Shown one piece after another: positions 1-10,236 of a stretch of DNA of 64,000 bases (positions are counted from its first letter, which is position 1; each line of letters begins with the position of its first letter). The translations under genes were made by a program, and so were the position numbers. Under the pieces are notes generated by a model. It ran no database searches. It saw only the letters and a program-made list of their open reading frames with translations, and was not told the DNA's origin. This DNA comes from Entamoeba invadens IP1 (taxonomy: Eukaryota > Evosea > Mastigamoebida > Endamoebidae). The stretch covers positions 96,834 through 160,833 of the forward strand of contig NW_004191847.1 in NCBI RefSeq assembly GCF_000330505.1, read 5' to 3'.

Positions 1-3000
1 TTTGATAATTTAATAGTAAAACGATAATATTATTATAGTTTTTTGTAAAGTTTATTTTTTTCTTTTTTTTCGATTTGATTTAAAAAAACAAGGTTTACAA
101 GAAAATCTATTACTTTTTCAAGATGCCGATGTTAGTTATTGAAATTTGTGAATTGTTTTTTATGTAAAGTAAAGGCTGGATTTTCCGAATGATAAAAAGA
201 GGAGCAAGAAAGATTGACTTCGAAACTGTTCTTTAAGGTCAAAATAACCGAAAAAACATGTTAAAATTAATATAATTAAGTGAAAAAATAATGAACTTTT
301 TATTAAATATTTTTTCAATTTTTTGCAGAAATAAAAAACTCAAAAACACTAACCCGCAAGTGTACCTTTTTTTTCACACCCATTTCACTCCTTTATATTT
401 TTTTTTCATTTTTTTAATCATCCATTAAACAGATACTTAACACTCAAATCGATTACCTCTCGAGCAACATAGTTAATACACGGGCCAGCACATGTTTTTA
501 ATACATCACTTTTCAATGTCTCTCAGCAAAGACAGACTGCACCTTTATTTCACACCCCTCTTGTTGGATTCCTCATTCGCTCAGAAATGCATTTCACTGC
601 CAAACTGTAAAAACGAACTTTGGACTTACTCACCAACTGAACGTGAGTGCATCCATTACCAGCGGTTTTTCAAGTGCCTGTCAAGCAAGCGATAAATGAC
701 TTGTATTTTCGTTGTACTTGCTTTTTTGAAACTTTTTATAAAATAAACTGAGCAATTTATGAATATTGGTCAATAAAAACAATGTAAGACGGATAATTTT
801 GTGTAAATTATCAGAAGCAGTAAAAGGGCGCTGCAAATGTCCGTTATAATTTCTCGTGTTTTTTTGCTTTTTTCCACCAAAACCTCAATTATTTGAGGCA
901 AATTGAAACTTTGGTTATAATTGTGTGTAATTTTATCACTAAATGGTAGTGAAGCGGTTTTTCCCGCCGTGCAGAAAATTGTTAAAAAAAACTGGGAGGA
1001 TACTGTGGACGATCCGAAAGTGCGGCAATCATTTCTGTATCGTGAATCAATTCAAGTTTATTGTGTGTTTTTGTATGTGTTTCAATACATTTGGTTAAAA
1101 ATATTTGTATGCCGAGAAAAAAACACACTATTTTTCACATTTTAAAAAGGCAATATTTGGTTATTGGATAAGTTTTCATCATAAAACAATAAGAATTTGG
1201 TTTAGAAAAGACAAAAAAAGATCTAAAGCGCTTTTTCGCCACCGTATTTTTTTATTTTTAAAATCGGCAAAATGCCTAAAAACGTTATTTTTCTATACAA
1301 TAAAACAAGTAAACGGTAGTGAAGCGGGTTTTCCCGCCAGCCAAAATGCTTGCCCAAAAGTGCGTTTCAATAAAAATTGTTGAAAACATCATGGAGACAA
1401 TGACTGTTATCAACCCAATACGTTATTGAGAAGACCTGATACCAAAGTGAAAGTTGATGTGTTATTTATTTTAGAGGGGTTCTTATTCCTCTATCCACTA
1501 ATTAAAAAAATAATTATCAACAACTTTCTTGCTATTTGATGGATTTTATTGTTCATTTTATTACAGTAAATACATGTAACATTTTGGGATTTCAGCACAT
1601 ACTTTTATAAAGAAGAATAAAATAACTAAAAATATTAATAAATAATTATAATTTATACTATAACTTGTTTCAAAAATTGATCAAATGGTGGGTCTGAAAA
1701 GTAATGAAAATCACTGAACACTTGTATAGTTCAAAAGAGATACACAACGACAACCACAGCTTCGATACGTTGTGTCAAATGGATCAATTCATGTTCTGTC
1801 TGTTCGGATTTGAGCATAAGTAAAATGATAATTATGGTTTTTATTATTATTTAATAGTAAATTTACTAATTTTATTAGTAAATCTTAGGTGCAGAAATGG
1901 TTAAATTATAATAATAATTAGATAATTTATTATTTAATACAATTCCATTTTTACCTTTCGCAATGTCATTAATTATAATATAAATCATAGATTGACAATA
2001 GATTAAACATTTAAAAACAAAATTATTTTTCATTTGAAAATATCCAATCAAAATAATTACATAATGCTCTAACTTTACTAATAATTATAATTTACATACT
2101 TGGTATTGTTTTATCGCAAACATGATCTAGAAAAAAAATGTAAGTTCTTTTTTTCCAATTATAAGGGTTTATAAGGAGATCTCCAAAAGCGACGATATCA
2201 AATTATCTCGTTCATTGCAAGGTCAAACAGTTTGTTTATTATGTTTAACAACATCAAAACCACGACAGTGACAACTTAGACTTGAACTCATGTGTTTATG
2301 AAGACAAAATAAAGCACAAAAACAACAATGACAAAAAGACTTAATTTAAATTACTTTGAAAATAAGAAAGATGATAATGAGGCAGACTGCAAAGATGATA
2401 ATTTGGTTTGTTAATTCAAACGATATAAGACTAACAAACACTGCGTTTACTACACTGATATATAATAATAAATATATAATAAAATATAATTAAAAATTTA
2501 TGTGTATTTGGTTATATTTCTTACTATTGTAAGCTGTTTCCCATTTTCTTTCAAATAAATTCTGTAATAAATCAGCTTTTCACCGTAATATAAATAGATT
2601 TTAACAGCCTTCTTTTAAATAAAGGGGGGATAAAAAACCGCTTCCGCTTAAAAACCGATTCTTTCAAAAAAATAGTTTTTGTTAATTTAATTATAATTAA
2701 ATTTAAACTTTATTTTTTTCCCGTTTCAACAAAAAAAAAGAAAAAATTAGGGGTTTTTTATTCAAACAAAATTTTACAAAATGAAAGTAGCCTTTTTATT
2801 TTTTTGTGAAAATTTTTTTACATAAAAAAGCAAAGTTTGCCGAAGCCATAAACCGAGACTATTAAAAGTAACAAGCAAAATTTTATTTTGAGGACAATTA
2901 ATTACATAAAAAAGAAAATAAAATGTTACACACCAAAAATTATTTTGAATTGTTTTTCAAACTCTTTTTCGATTTTTTGTTGAAATACAAAAAATTATTA

Positions 3001-4931
3001 ATCTTGAACCTATGAGTGCACCTTTTTTTCACACCCCCTTTATTTTCCTCTATTTTTTTCATTGTTTTTTAAGAGTAGAATCGATGATACTCATAGTGGT
3101 TATAAACATACTCAAGAATTAAATTTAATGTTCTAACAGAGTTTGATCATATTTTATAATGATATACCTACATTTTTGTATCAGAAGATAAATGCACCTT
3201 TTTTCCATCACCCCTACAAATTTATTCCTCAATTAATCAAAAGTGCGTTTTATGGCCAAATTTAAATATTTTATATTGGCAAGTTCCAAGTGAAGACGTT
3301 TGAATTCCCCATTACCAACTCTTATTCAAGTTCGTGTTGAGTATTGTATGTACGATGCATCTTCAAGTGTGTGAACAATTTTTTAATAAATTATGACCAA
3401 AAATGAAGCAAAACAATAAATATTGTAATTTTCAATAAAATTTAAAAGACAAAATGATGGAAGCGGTTTTTAAGACGCTTGGATGCCGATATATTTTTTC
3501 TGTGTTTTTTGATAAAATTTAAAAACTTTTCAATTATTTTACAAAACCGGTCTTTTTGGTATTATTTTAGTGTTGTTCATTTTTGATTTGGTATGGTATC
3601 GGTTTTATACGCCAAGAAGAGAGGATATATATATATAAAAATAAGACGAAAAAGATAGTGCATGGTATCTCCAAAGTCGGCAACATTTCTTATTGGTAAA
3701 AAAATCCTTGTTTCATACTACAATTTTTAACAAATTGGCAACAAAAAACAATATTTTGCTGATAAAATTAACTCGAATAAAAGTTTCAAAAATGTGGCAT
3801 AATTTACTTTTAAATACCAAAATACATGTAATTTATTGGCAAGTTTACACCAAAAAGAAGGGAAGCGGTTTTAAAACCTCGAGCAAAATCACAAAAAATA
3901 ATATGGCATTGTACAATAATTGGTTATATTTTTAAGTTATATAAAGCCAAGATGGTGAAGGTATCGGTTTTATTGTCCATTCAATTATGTTGCCCAAAAA
4001 TGTATTTATCAATTTGGGTATAAAAATTGTTGAAGAAAGAGGTTGTATTCTTTCAACATTTAACCAAAAGATGATAGTTTTTAAATGAATAATGATACAA
4101 TGACACAGTTAAATGTTGCCCGAAAGACAAAAATTGTTTTTATTAATTATTTACACAGTGTTTCATCAAGCATTCATAGTGTTAATTTGGTGTTTATTAT
4201 AGGATAAAAATGATTTTTTATACTTAATTAAATTAAAATATTATTAAATTAATTCACAAAGAAATGAAATTAAAGATAGGAAGAGAAAAGAAATAAAATT
4301 GTTTCTGAACTTCATCACTGCCCCAATAGTGAACATACAACACAATTACGAATAGTAACAATTATTCAATTATAGTTGTTAATAAATTCGATTCATCGAA
4401 GAATCAATTTGGTTGTATACTCTTATTTACTTGACAGTTAAATGAATTGTGTTGTGGCTTTCATTTTTATCGATCCAAATCAAAACATGCGTTTTATGTT
4501 TTATAGATTCTTTAATTAAAGTAACTAAATGATATAACCAAACAACAATAAATATAAAACTATATTTACTAAAAAATATCAGTATGATTATTATTTATTA
4601 ATAGAATGTAAATAGTTTTTTTTAAATAAAAACTATCATTTTATTTAAGTAATTACACTAATCTATTCAATAAAAAACAAATTTAACACACACAAAACAT
4701 TAGTTCATTAAATATAACTATACTTAAATTGTTTGCAGCAAGCCTAATCAACAACAACACAGCAATCCAATAAGTTGATTGAGCTTAAAACCCCATTTGA
4801 TAACCCAGGTATACTACATACAACTACGAGTAAGTTCAGATAAAAAAAGTGATGCACGCCAACAATAAAATTATACATTATAATTTAAATAATTACATTT
4901 TTAATATTTATCAGAATCCTTAAAACATCGT
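1..4931. other. Gene-poor AT-rich repeat region
   Basis: I find no convincing gene here. The open frames present are short, lack recognisable domains and mostly begin in simple sequence. The stretch does contain two families of short dispersed repeats, listed separately. Around 3555-3640 there is also a sequence resembling the ends of the mariner-type element at 7872-9918, with TTTTTGATTTGGTATGGTAT followed by a TA-rich run. This suggests the region is a graveyard of old transposon insertions. Confidence 0.6.
360..3214 (+). repeat. Dispersed repeat family A (GTGCACCTTTTTTTCACACC)
   Basis: Four near-identical copies in the same orientation lie at 360-381, 538-558, 3016-3038 and 3191-3214. Each reads close to GTGCACCTTTTTTTCACACC. 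The first and third copies continue alike into a C/T-rich and then T-rich tail, so the true repeat unit is longer than the core. They look like fragments of one old repetitive element. No function is known. Confidence 0.6.
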
Positions 4932-6674
4932 GTGATATATAATTTGACCAAACATAATCTTTATAAACTTATGTCATCTTCTGGTATTAAACAACCTTAT
5001 AAACTGAGCTCGGAAAAGGTTAAAAGCCTCCACCTTGCAGGTCCTAAAATTCTGAATAGTTTAGGCCTCATTGAATATCTCAAAACATGTCCAGACACTT
5101 TTGAAAAGTTTAAAAATTTAGAAAAAAAATGTAATTTGGCTCAATTTTCATTCTTTTAGAGATCAGATCCGTTTTTGTTTTTTTTGAACTTCCGTCCGAT
5201 ATTTCAGAATCGCTCAAAACAAACAATCTTTCATTTTTGGTCTCTTTGGAGCTTTTTTTCGGGACAATGAAATCTCATGGAGTTAAAACACAAATTTCTA
5301 AAATGAAAACAGGCCAAAAACCCGAAAAAGGACGACCAAGAAAGCTAACAGATTTATAAATTGAAAAACTTCAAGCTGAAATTAAAAATGTGGGGAGTTC
5401 TTCTTCTTTGGGTGCTGGCTTATTTATTAAGCAAAAATTCGGGAAAAATTTAGAGAGGAGGCAATTACATCAAATTGTCGGACACATTGAAGGTTTAGAA
5501 AAAAAATGGCACCTGTAATGGAAAAAAATAGGGCAGAAGTTAAACCAGAGTCAATAATGTCATATTATTCCGACTTAAAGAAAAAACTTGATGGGGTATG
5601 TTTAGAATTGGTTTTTAATTTAGACGAAGTTGGTTTTGCTCAATGGGTAGACGCCACTCAACAAATTGTTTATGCATATGTTGAGTCGGGAGAGCAGGTT
5701 TATACCGAAGTGGATCGGGATAAAGCCAGAATTAGTTTACTTTGTTGCATTTGTGTTGATGTAACAAAACTTACTCCACTTGTGGTAACAAAACGATTAT
5801 CCTTGTTAGACACCACGCTTGCTATTTTAAGTGGAAGAGCTCTTATTAGAACACAACAATCTGGTATGCTGACAACAGACCTTTACACGCTTTGGCTAAA
5901 AAGAGTCTTTTTCCCAACAATTAAGGCAAAAAGAGAGCAAATGGGAGTTAGATAGGATACGAAAGCATACTTAATTCTCGATGGATTCTCTGGTCACTTT
6001 TCTAAACAAATAGAAGATCTATTTTTAGAAAATCACGTCGAAATGATCAAAGAAGTTGCCATAGTTCTCATCTGTGCCAGCCTTTAGACTTGGGAATTTT
6101 TGGGATAGAAAAGGTGTTTTTACAAAACAAAAACGGGTTGATGCAGCACAAATTTGAGTTGAAAGAAAAAGAGGGGAAATTTGAGCACAAAGTCGGAAAT
6201 ATTCTAAAAATGGATTCTCCCGATTTTAAAAATCTTTTGAAAGGTTTTGTGAACTTTTCAGAAGAAGAAAGAATTTAAGAAATTCTCTATTATTGGGAAG
6301 TGGTTGCAAATGGGGACAATGTTACAAGCGCATTTTCTCGGGCTGGAATCATAGTGGCTATGAAAAAACCAACACAAGAGGAAATAGAAAAAGCTTTAAA
6401 AATCAATCCTAATTATAACCAATCCGATTTGATTCATGGTGTTATAAGAATTGAAATAAAATCAGCAAGAGAAGCCTTTAAATTCTTGGGAAAGACGGGG
6501 ACCCCCAAAGAAACAAAAGAACTTAAACGTATTTCTCTTGAAAACACTCAAATAAAAAAGCGCCGTCTTGAAAAAGAGCGACTCGATAGAGTCTCAAAGG
6601 AAACCAAAAAGAAAGTCAACAAAGGGAAGAAACCACTCAAGTCGACAATGAGAATGATTCTTAAACAATTTTAA
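4932..6674 (+). pseudogene. Decayed pogo/Tigger-like DDE transposase
   Basis: This is a remnant of a DDE transposase of the pogo/Tigger group, which cuts and pastes DNA. Read across several frames, all three catalytic aspartates are still visible: NLDEVGF near 5625, LILDGFSGHF near 5980 and QPLDLGIFG near 6085, the last preceded by HSSHLC as is usual in pogo proteins. A basic GRPRKLTD segment near 5325 sits where a DNA-binding domain is expected. The frame changes near 5510 and between about 6050 and 6085. In-frame stops occur at about 5356 (TAA), 5953 (TAG) and 6276 (TAA), so no full protein can be made. The piece at 4932-5159 may be the true N-terminus but is in a third frame and is less certain. 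Terminal inverted repeats were not found. Confidence 0.8.
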
Positions 6675-7871
6675 TTTAAGATGGTATTGATTTAATTAAT
6701 TTTAACTATAAATTTATTTTCTTTGGAGTTTTTTATAATTTGTTTTTTATAAATATTTTATAAAAAACTTTGCGAAAAAATTAAACAAAAATAATTGAAA
6801 TGTAAAAAATAGAAGCGATATTAATAGAGATATAATTTATTTTATCGACAAAATGATTTGTTTTTATAACATCTAGTTTATTTTAGTTATTTAATTAAAA
6901 ATATAATATTATTGAGATCTGTATTTTCGTCTTTTGTCTTTCAATAATAAATATAAATAATGAAAATTATTATAACAAATAAGTATAAAAACAATTATCA
7001 ATTCTATCGCAATTCACAAATTGTTTCCTTTTAAACAATTTGTTGTTTTTAATTTTAGAAAAAATGGTTGTTTACAATTTTAAATTCTGTTTTGGAAACA
7101 TCAATAACACAAACTTTAAAAAATGAGCCTTTCTTTAATACAAAAATTTGGAATTTTTGATAAAAAATATTCAAAACTACTTTGATTGGAAAATAATTCG
7201 TCTTTTCAAAAAGAGTATTTAAACTTATAGAACTGGTATTTATATATGTGTGAACAAATGAGGAGGTGATATAAATAATGGCGAAAGAGTGTGGATTTGA
7301 CATGGTGAGGAGAGAAAAGAGTGCGTAGATGGTTTTGACAATAACAAATAAAAATGTGTTTTAATTTTTTGTGCCATAAACGTGTTGTGTTTGATACGTT
7401 ACAACTTCAAAACAAATCAAGACTAAAGCGACTTTTATTATTTAATTTAATCTAACTGGGCAGTTTATGTGCATTATATCAACGCGGTGAAAGCTGCGTT
7501 AGACTTATTCAATTAATTTGTTTTAATTGTTTTTATTATATTTAAATAATTTGTAATAAAGTCAAAAATAACTTGAAAACGTTTTGTAATCGTAGTCTAT
7601 TTATGATTTGTTTTTCGTCATTGTTTTCGTAACATTCCTGAAAGAATACATAACCTGTGGCTAAACTATGATGTTTTTTCCCAATAACATAAGAAATAAT
7701 TGATTTTCCTTCTAAAATATTCTTAAAGAGCTTTGGCAATGTTGTTGTTGTTGTTATTTTTTCTTTTTGTAAACGAAAAAACAATAACAAAAAAGACAAA
7801 ATTAATAACATTTTTATTATTTTTACCATTAAAAAGCGATTTTCACAAAAGAAGCGGTTTTTAGCCCCCCT
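6675..7871. other. AT-rich spacer between two transposons
   Basis: No supported gene lies here. Two small minus-strand frames (7055-7303 and 7542-7829) begin with ATG but have low-complexity composition and no family resemblance. The last 21 bases belong to dispersed repeat family B, directly against the left end of the mariner-type element. Confidence 0.6.
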
Positions 7872-9918
7872 TTAACTATATATATACCACAAATCAAAAA
7901 CCGGACTTTTTCTTTGGTCTGATTTTTTAAAAATGAAATAATGTTTCAAAAGTACTTTTTTATTTATTATTATTATTTATTTATTTTACCAAAATACTTT
8001 TTTGAGACACTTTTTAAATTTTAACTTCCCAAAAATGATTTCGATTGTTAATTTTTTTTGTAAAAGTTAAAATAAATAACAAACTATTATTTACAACATA
8101 AATTATAAAAAACAACAAAAAAACATATAATATTATATATTTTTTATATGAAAACTTAATTATAATCATCTTTTTAATTTCACCACTGTTTGATCGATTG
8201 AAAGTGATTAATTTTACAAATTTCAAGTCTCCTTTTATAAGATTCAATAAGTGTGTTTATTTCTTTGCGTCCTATTTTATTCCACATTTTTTCAACGTTT
8301 TGAAAAATTTCCATTTCATTCATTCCAGCTGTAATCTCAATTCGTCTTTTGATTATTGACCAGACATTTTCAATTGGATTGAGGTCTGGGGAATTTCCTG
8401 GCCATCCCTGAAGTAATGTAAATTTATTGTCATTGAAATATTTTAGTGTTTTTTTTCGATTTGTGTGGAGGGGCGTTGTCTTGCATAAAAATGGATTTTT
8501 CCCACACTTCTTTTGAATAGAATTGATTAAATCATTTTCTTTGAACATTTGTATGTATTTGTCTGCATTAATTTTTCCGTGCAGCCGAATTAACTTACTT
8601 TTATAATTAGGACCTATGGCTCCAAAAACCATCACAGATGCAGTGTGTTTTGGAAGAAAAGTGTAATATTTATAATTTTCAGAATGTGGTTGAATCCACA
8701 TTTTGGATCGACAATCTTTCACAAGACAAAATCTACATTCATCTGCATACACGATTTTGCGAGGTTTTTTCCCACTTTTTTCTATATTTTGAATCATTTT
8801 CAATTCAGCAGTTACAAAGCGTTTTCTATCCGATATATTTTTTAAAGAAAGGAGTGGTTTTTTCGGTGAAATTTTATATGTAAAGTTATTTTTTCGTATT
8901 CTGTTGACTGTTGTAGCTGAAACATTTGTTTTATGGAATTTTGACAATTTTTTGGCACATTGAATACCACTTTCTTTGGGATATTTTTTAGTTCGTTTTA
9001 TCACCAACCTTTTTATTCTATCTCGTTGTTGTTGAATTTTTTTAACAAAAGAAGACCGTTTTAAATCAAAGTATTTGTATATTCGAGCATTTCCAGGTGC
9101 TACTATACCATTTTCTCTAAAAGCACGGATGATATTATTGGGAGTGTAAATTCCACTTTTAATACATTTTTCTATATTTACTTCTTTTGACATTTCTTTA
9201 TCAAGTATTATGATAGCTGAATTCAACAATTGATTTTTTGACTTAACTGAAATGATATCTAATTTTGAGGTTGTTTGTTTCATATACATTCTTACCTCTT
9301 TCATGAATACATCAATTTTATCCTTCTCAACATAATCAATTGGTAATAAAAATGTTTGTTTTGTTGAAATTCCACTTCTAATTAACACATCACAAGTCTT
9401 CTCAGTTAATCCAAATGGTCCTTTGGATGCTTCTTCCAAATTTTTAAGTTGATATTCATTACAATAATCAAGAAGAATACTTTCGTATATTTCTTCGTTA
9501 TAATTTTGACATAAATAATAGTTGTGTAATTGTGCAAACCATATTTCACCCGACAGAATTTTCTCTGTACAATCTTTTAAAGGTAATTGTTGCATATTTT
9601 TTTGAGTATTTGTGGTTTTATTTTGATTGTTACACCTCACTTGTGTTTGAAGTTATTGTTTTACTTTTATTGCAAAAAAATAACTTTAAATGCACTTTTG
9701 ATTTGTTAATACAAAAAAATGAAGACCAAAAAAGGTCTGTTGGTGGTCTAGTAAAAATAGAAAAAAAAACATGGGTTTACTCAGAAGTTGAGGATATTTA
9801 TGGCAATATTTTCAAGGCTTTTTCTTTTGCTGATCAATAGTAAAAAACACTATGTCAATTATTTTCTTTGGTCTGTTCATGGTACGGTTTTTGGTTTATG
9901 GTATATATATATAGTTAA
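7872..9918. mobile_element. Tc1/mariner-type DNA transposon, both ends present
   Basis: The element is about 2.05 kb. Its left end (7872-7906) and the reverse complement of its right end (9881-9918) share TTAACTATATATATA followed by ACCA, then AAA(T/C)CAAAAACCG, giving imperfect terminal inverted repeats of about 35 bp. It carries one transposase gene on the minus strand. The ends begin with T/TA, fitting insertion at a TA dinucleotide, but the exact target-site duplication is masked by the TA-rich ends. Tc1/mariner elements move by excision and reinsertion at TA. Confidence 0.85.
8180..9595 (-). CDS. Tc1-like transposase, catalytic frame damaged
   Basis: About 471 residues read from the ATG at 9595; an upstream GTG start is not used here. 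A helix-turn-helix region of Tc3/Tc1 type (CAKKLSKFHKTNVSATTVNR) lies near residues 220-245. The first catalytic Asp is in YADECRF near residue 283, and the Glu of NPIENVW is near residue 407, after GWPGNSPDL. The second catalytic Asp should sit near residue 372 in a QDNAPPH motif. As written, the reading frame there gives CKTTPLH, while the motif QDNAPPH appears one base over (about 8464-8484). Two compensating frame changes therefore hide the active-site Asp in an otherwise open frame. The copy is probably inactive unless the base calls are wrong. The N-terminal ~200 residues have no family I recognise. Confidence 0.85.
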   Translation of the reverse strand: MQQLPLKDCTEKILSGEIWFAQLHNYYLCQNYNEEIYESILLDYCNEYQLKNLEEASKGPFGLTEKTCDVLIRSGISTKQTFLLPIDYVEKDKIDVFMKEVRMYMKQTTSKLDIISVKSKNQLLNSAIIILDKEMSKEVNIEKCIKSGIYTPNNIIRAFRENGIVAPGNARIYKYFDLKRSSFVKKIQQQRDRIKRLVIKRTKKYPKESGIQCAKKLSKFHKTNVSATTVNRIRKNNFTYKISPKKPLLSLKNISDRKRFVTAELKMIQNIEKSGKKPRKIVYADECRFCLVKDCRSKMWIQPHSENYKYYTFLPKHTASVMVFGAIGPNYKSKLIRLHGKINADKYIQMFKENDLINSIQKKCGKNPFLCKTTPLHTNRKKTLKYFNDNKFTLLQGWPGNSPDLNPIENVWSIIKRRIEITAGMNEMEIFQNVEKMWNKIGRKEINTLIESYKRRLEICKINHFQSIKQW

Positions 9919-10236
9919 CTTACTATTAAGTATTTAAATTAACTTAATTTTATCAACGATTGTGTTTTTTTTAAAACAAAACAATTTGTAGAAAAATCTT
10001 TTTAAGTAGACGTTATTAATTCTAGATCTTGTCAAAAGATTTTATATTTTGACCAATATTTATTTGTTTTTTTATTACAAATGTTATTATCCAAAAATAT
10101 AAAAAAAATTTATTGGGAGCAATTGCAATTCATTTTTAATTGATTTATTGATTACATTATATATTTTAATTATAAAATATAACACATTTTGTACTTTATT
10201 AATTTAAGTAAAAAACTTGTAAATCATCTGTTTGTA
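9919..10236. other. AT-rich spacer
   Basis: There is no gene. It separates the mariner-type element from the kinase pseudogene. I do not see a clear TATTTAAA box or GAAC element here. Confidence 0.5.

Larger units (their letters stand above)
944..7875. repeat. Dispersed repeat family B (GAAGCGGTTTTT)
   Basis: Six copies of a GAAGCGGTTTT core occur at about 944-970, 1314-1340, 2621-2650 (minus strand), 3459-3480, 3861-3884 and 7851-7875. The first two are long direct repeats sharing GGTAGTGAAGCGG and TTCCCGCC. The copies at 2621-2650 (read on the minus strand) and 7851-7875 share about 23 of 25 bases, including a following run of C and TTTA. The opposite orientation of the 2621 and 3459 copies fits inverted ends of a lost element of about 0.85 kb. 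Confidence 0.55.

Noticed and set aside
492..695. 67-codon frame with several Cys residues
   Set aside because: It overlaps a copy of repeat family A, has no recognisable domain and begins in simple sequence.
7542..7829. 95-codon minus-strand frame with a hydrophobic N-terminus
   Set aside because: Composition follows AT-rich simple sequence, including a run of GTT repeats read as Thr; no family resemblance or promoter.
9532..9840. 102-codon plus-strand frame at the right end of the mariner-type element
   Set aside because: It overlaps the start of the transposase on the other strand and matches nothing I know; probably a by-product of the element's end.
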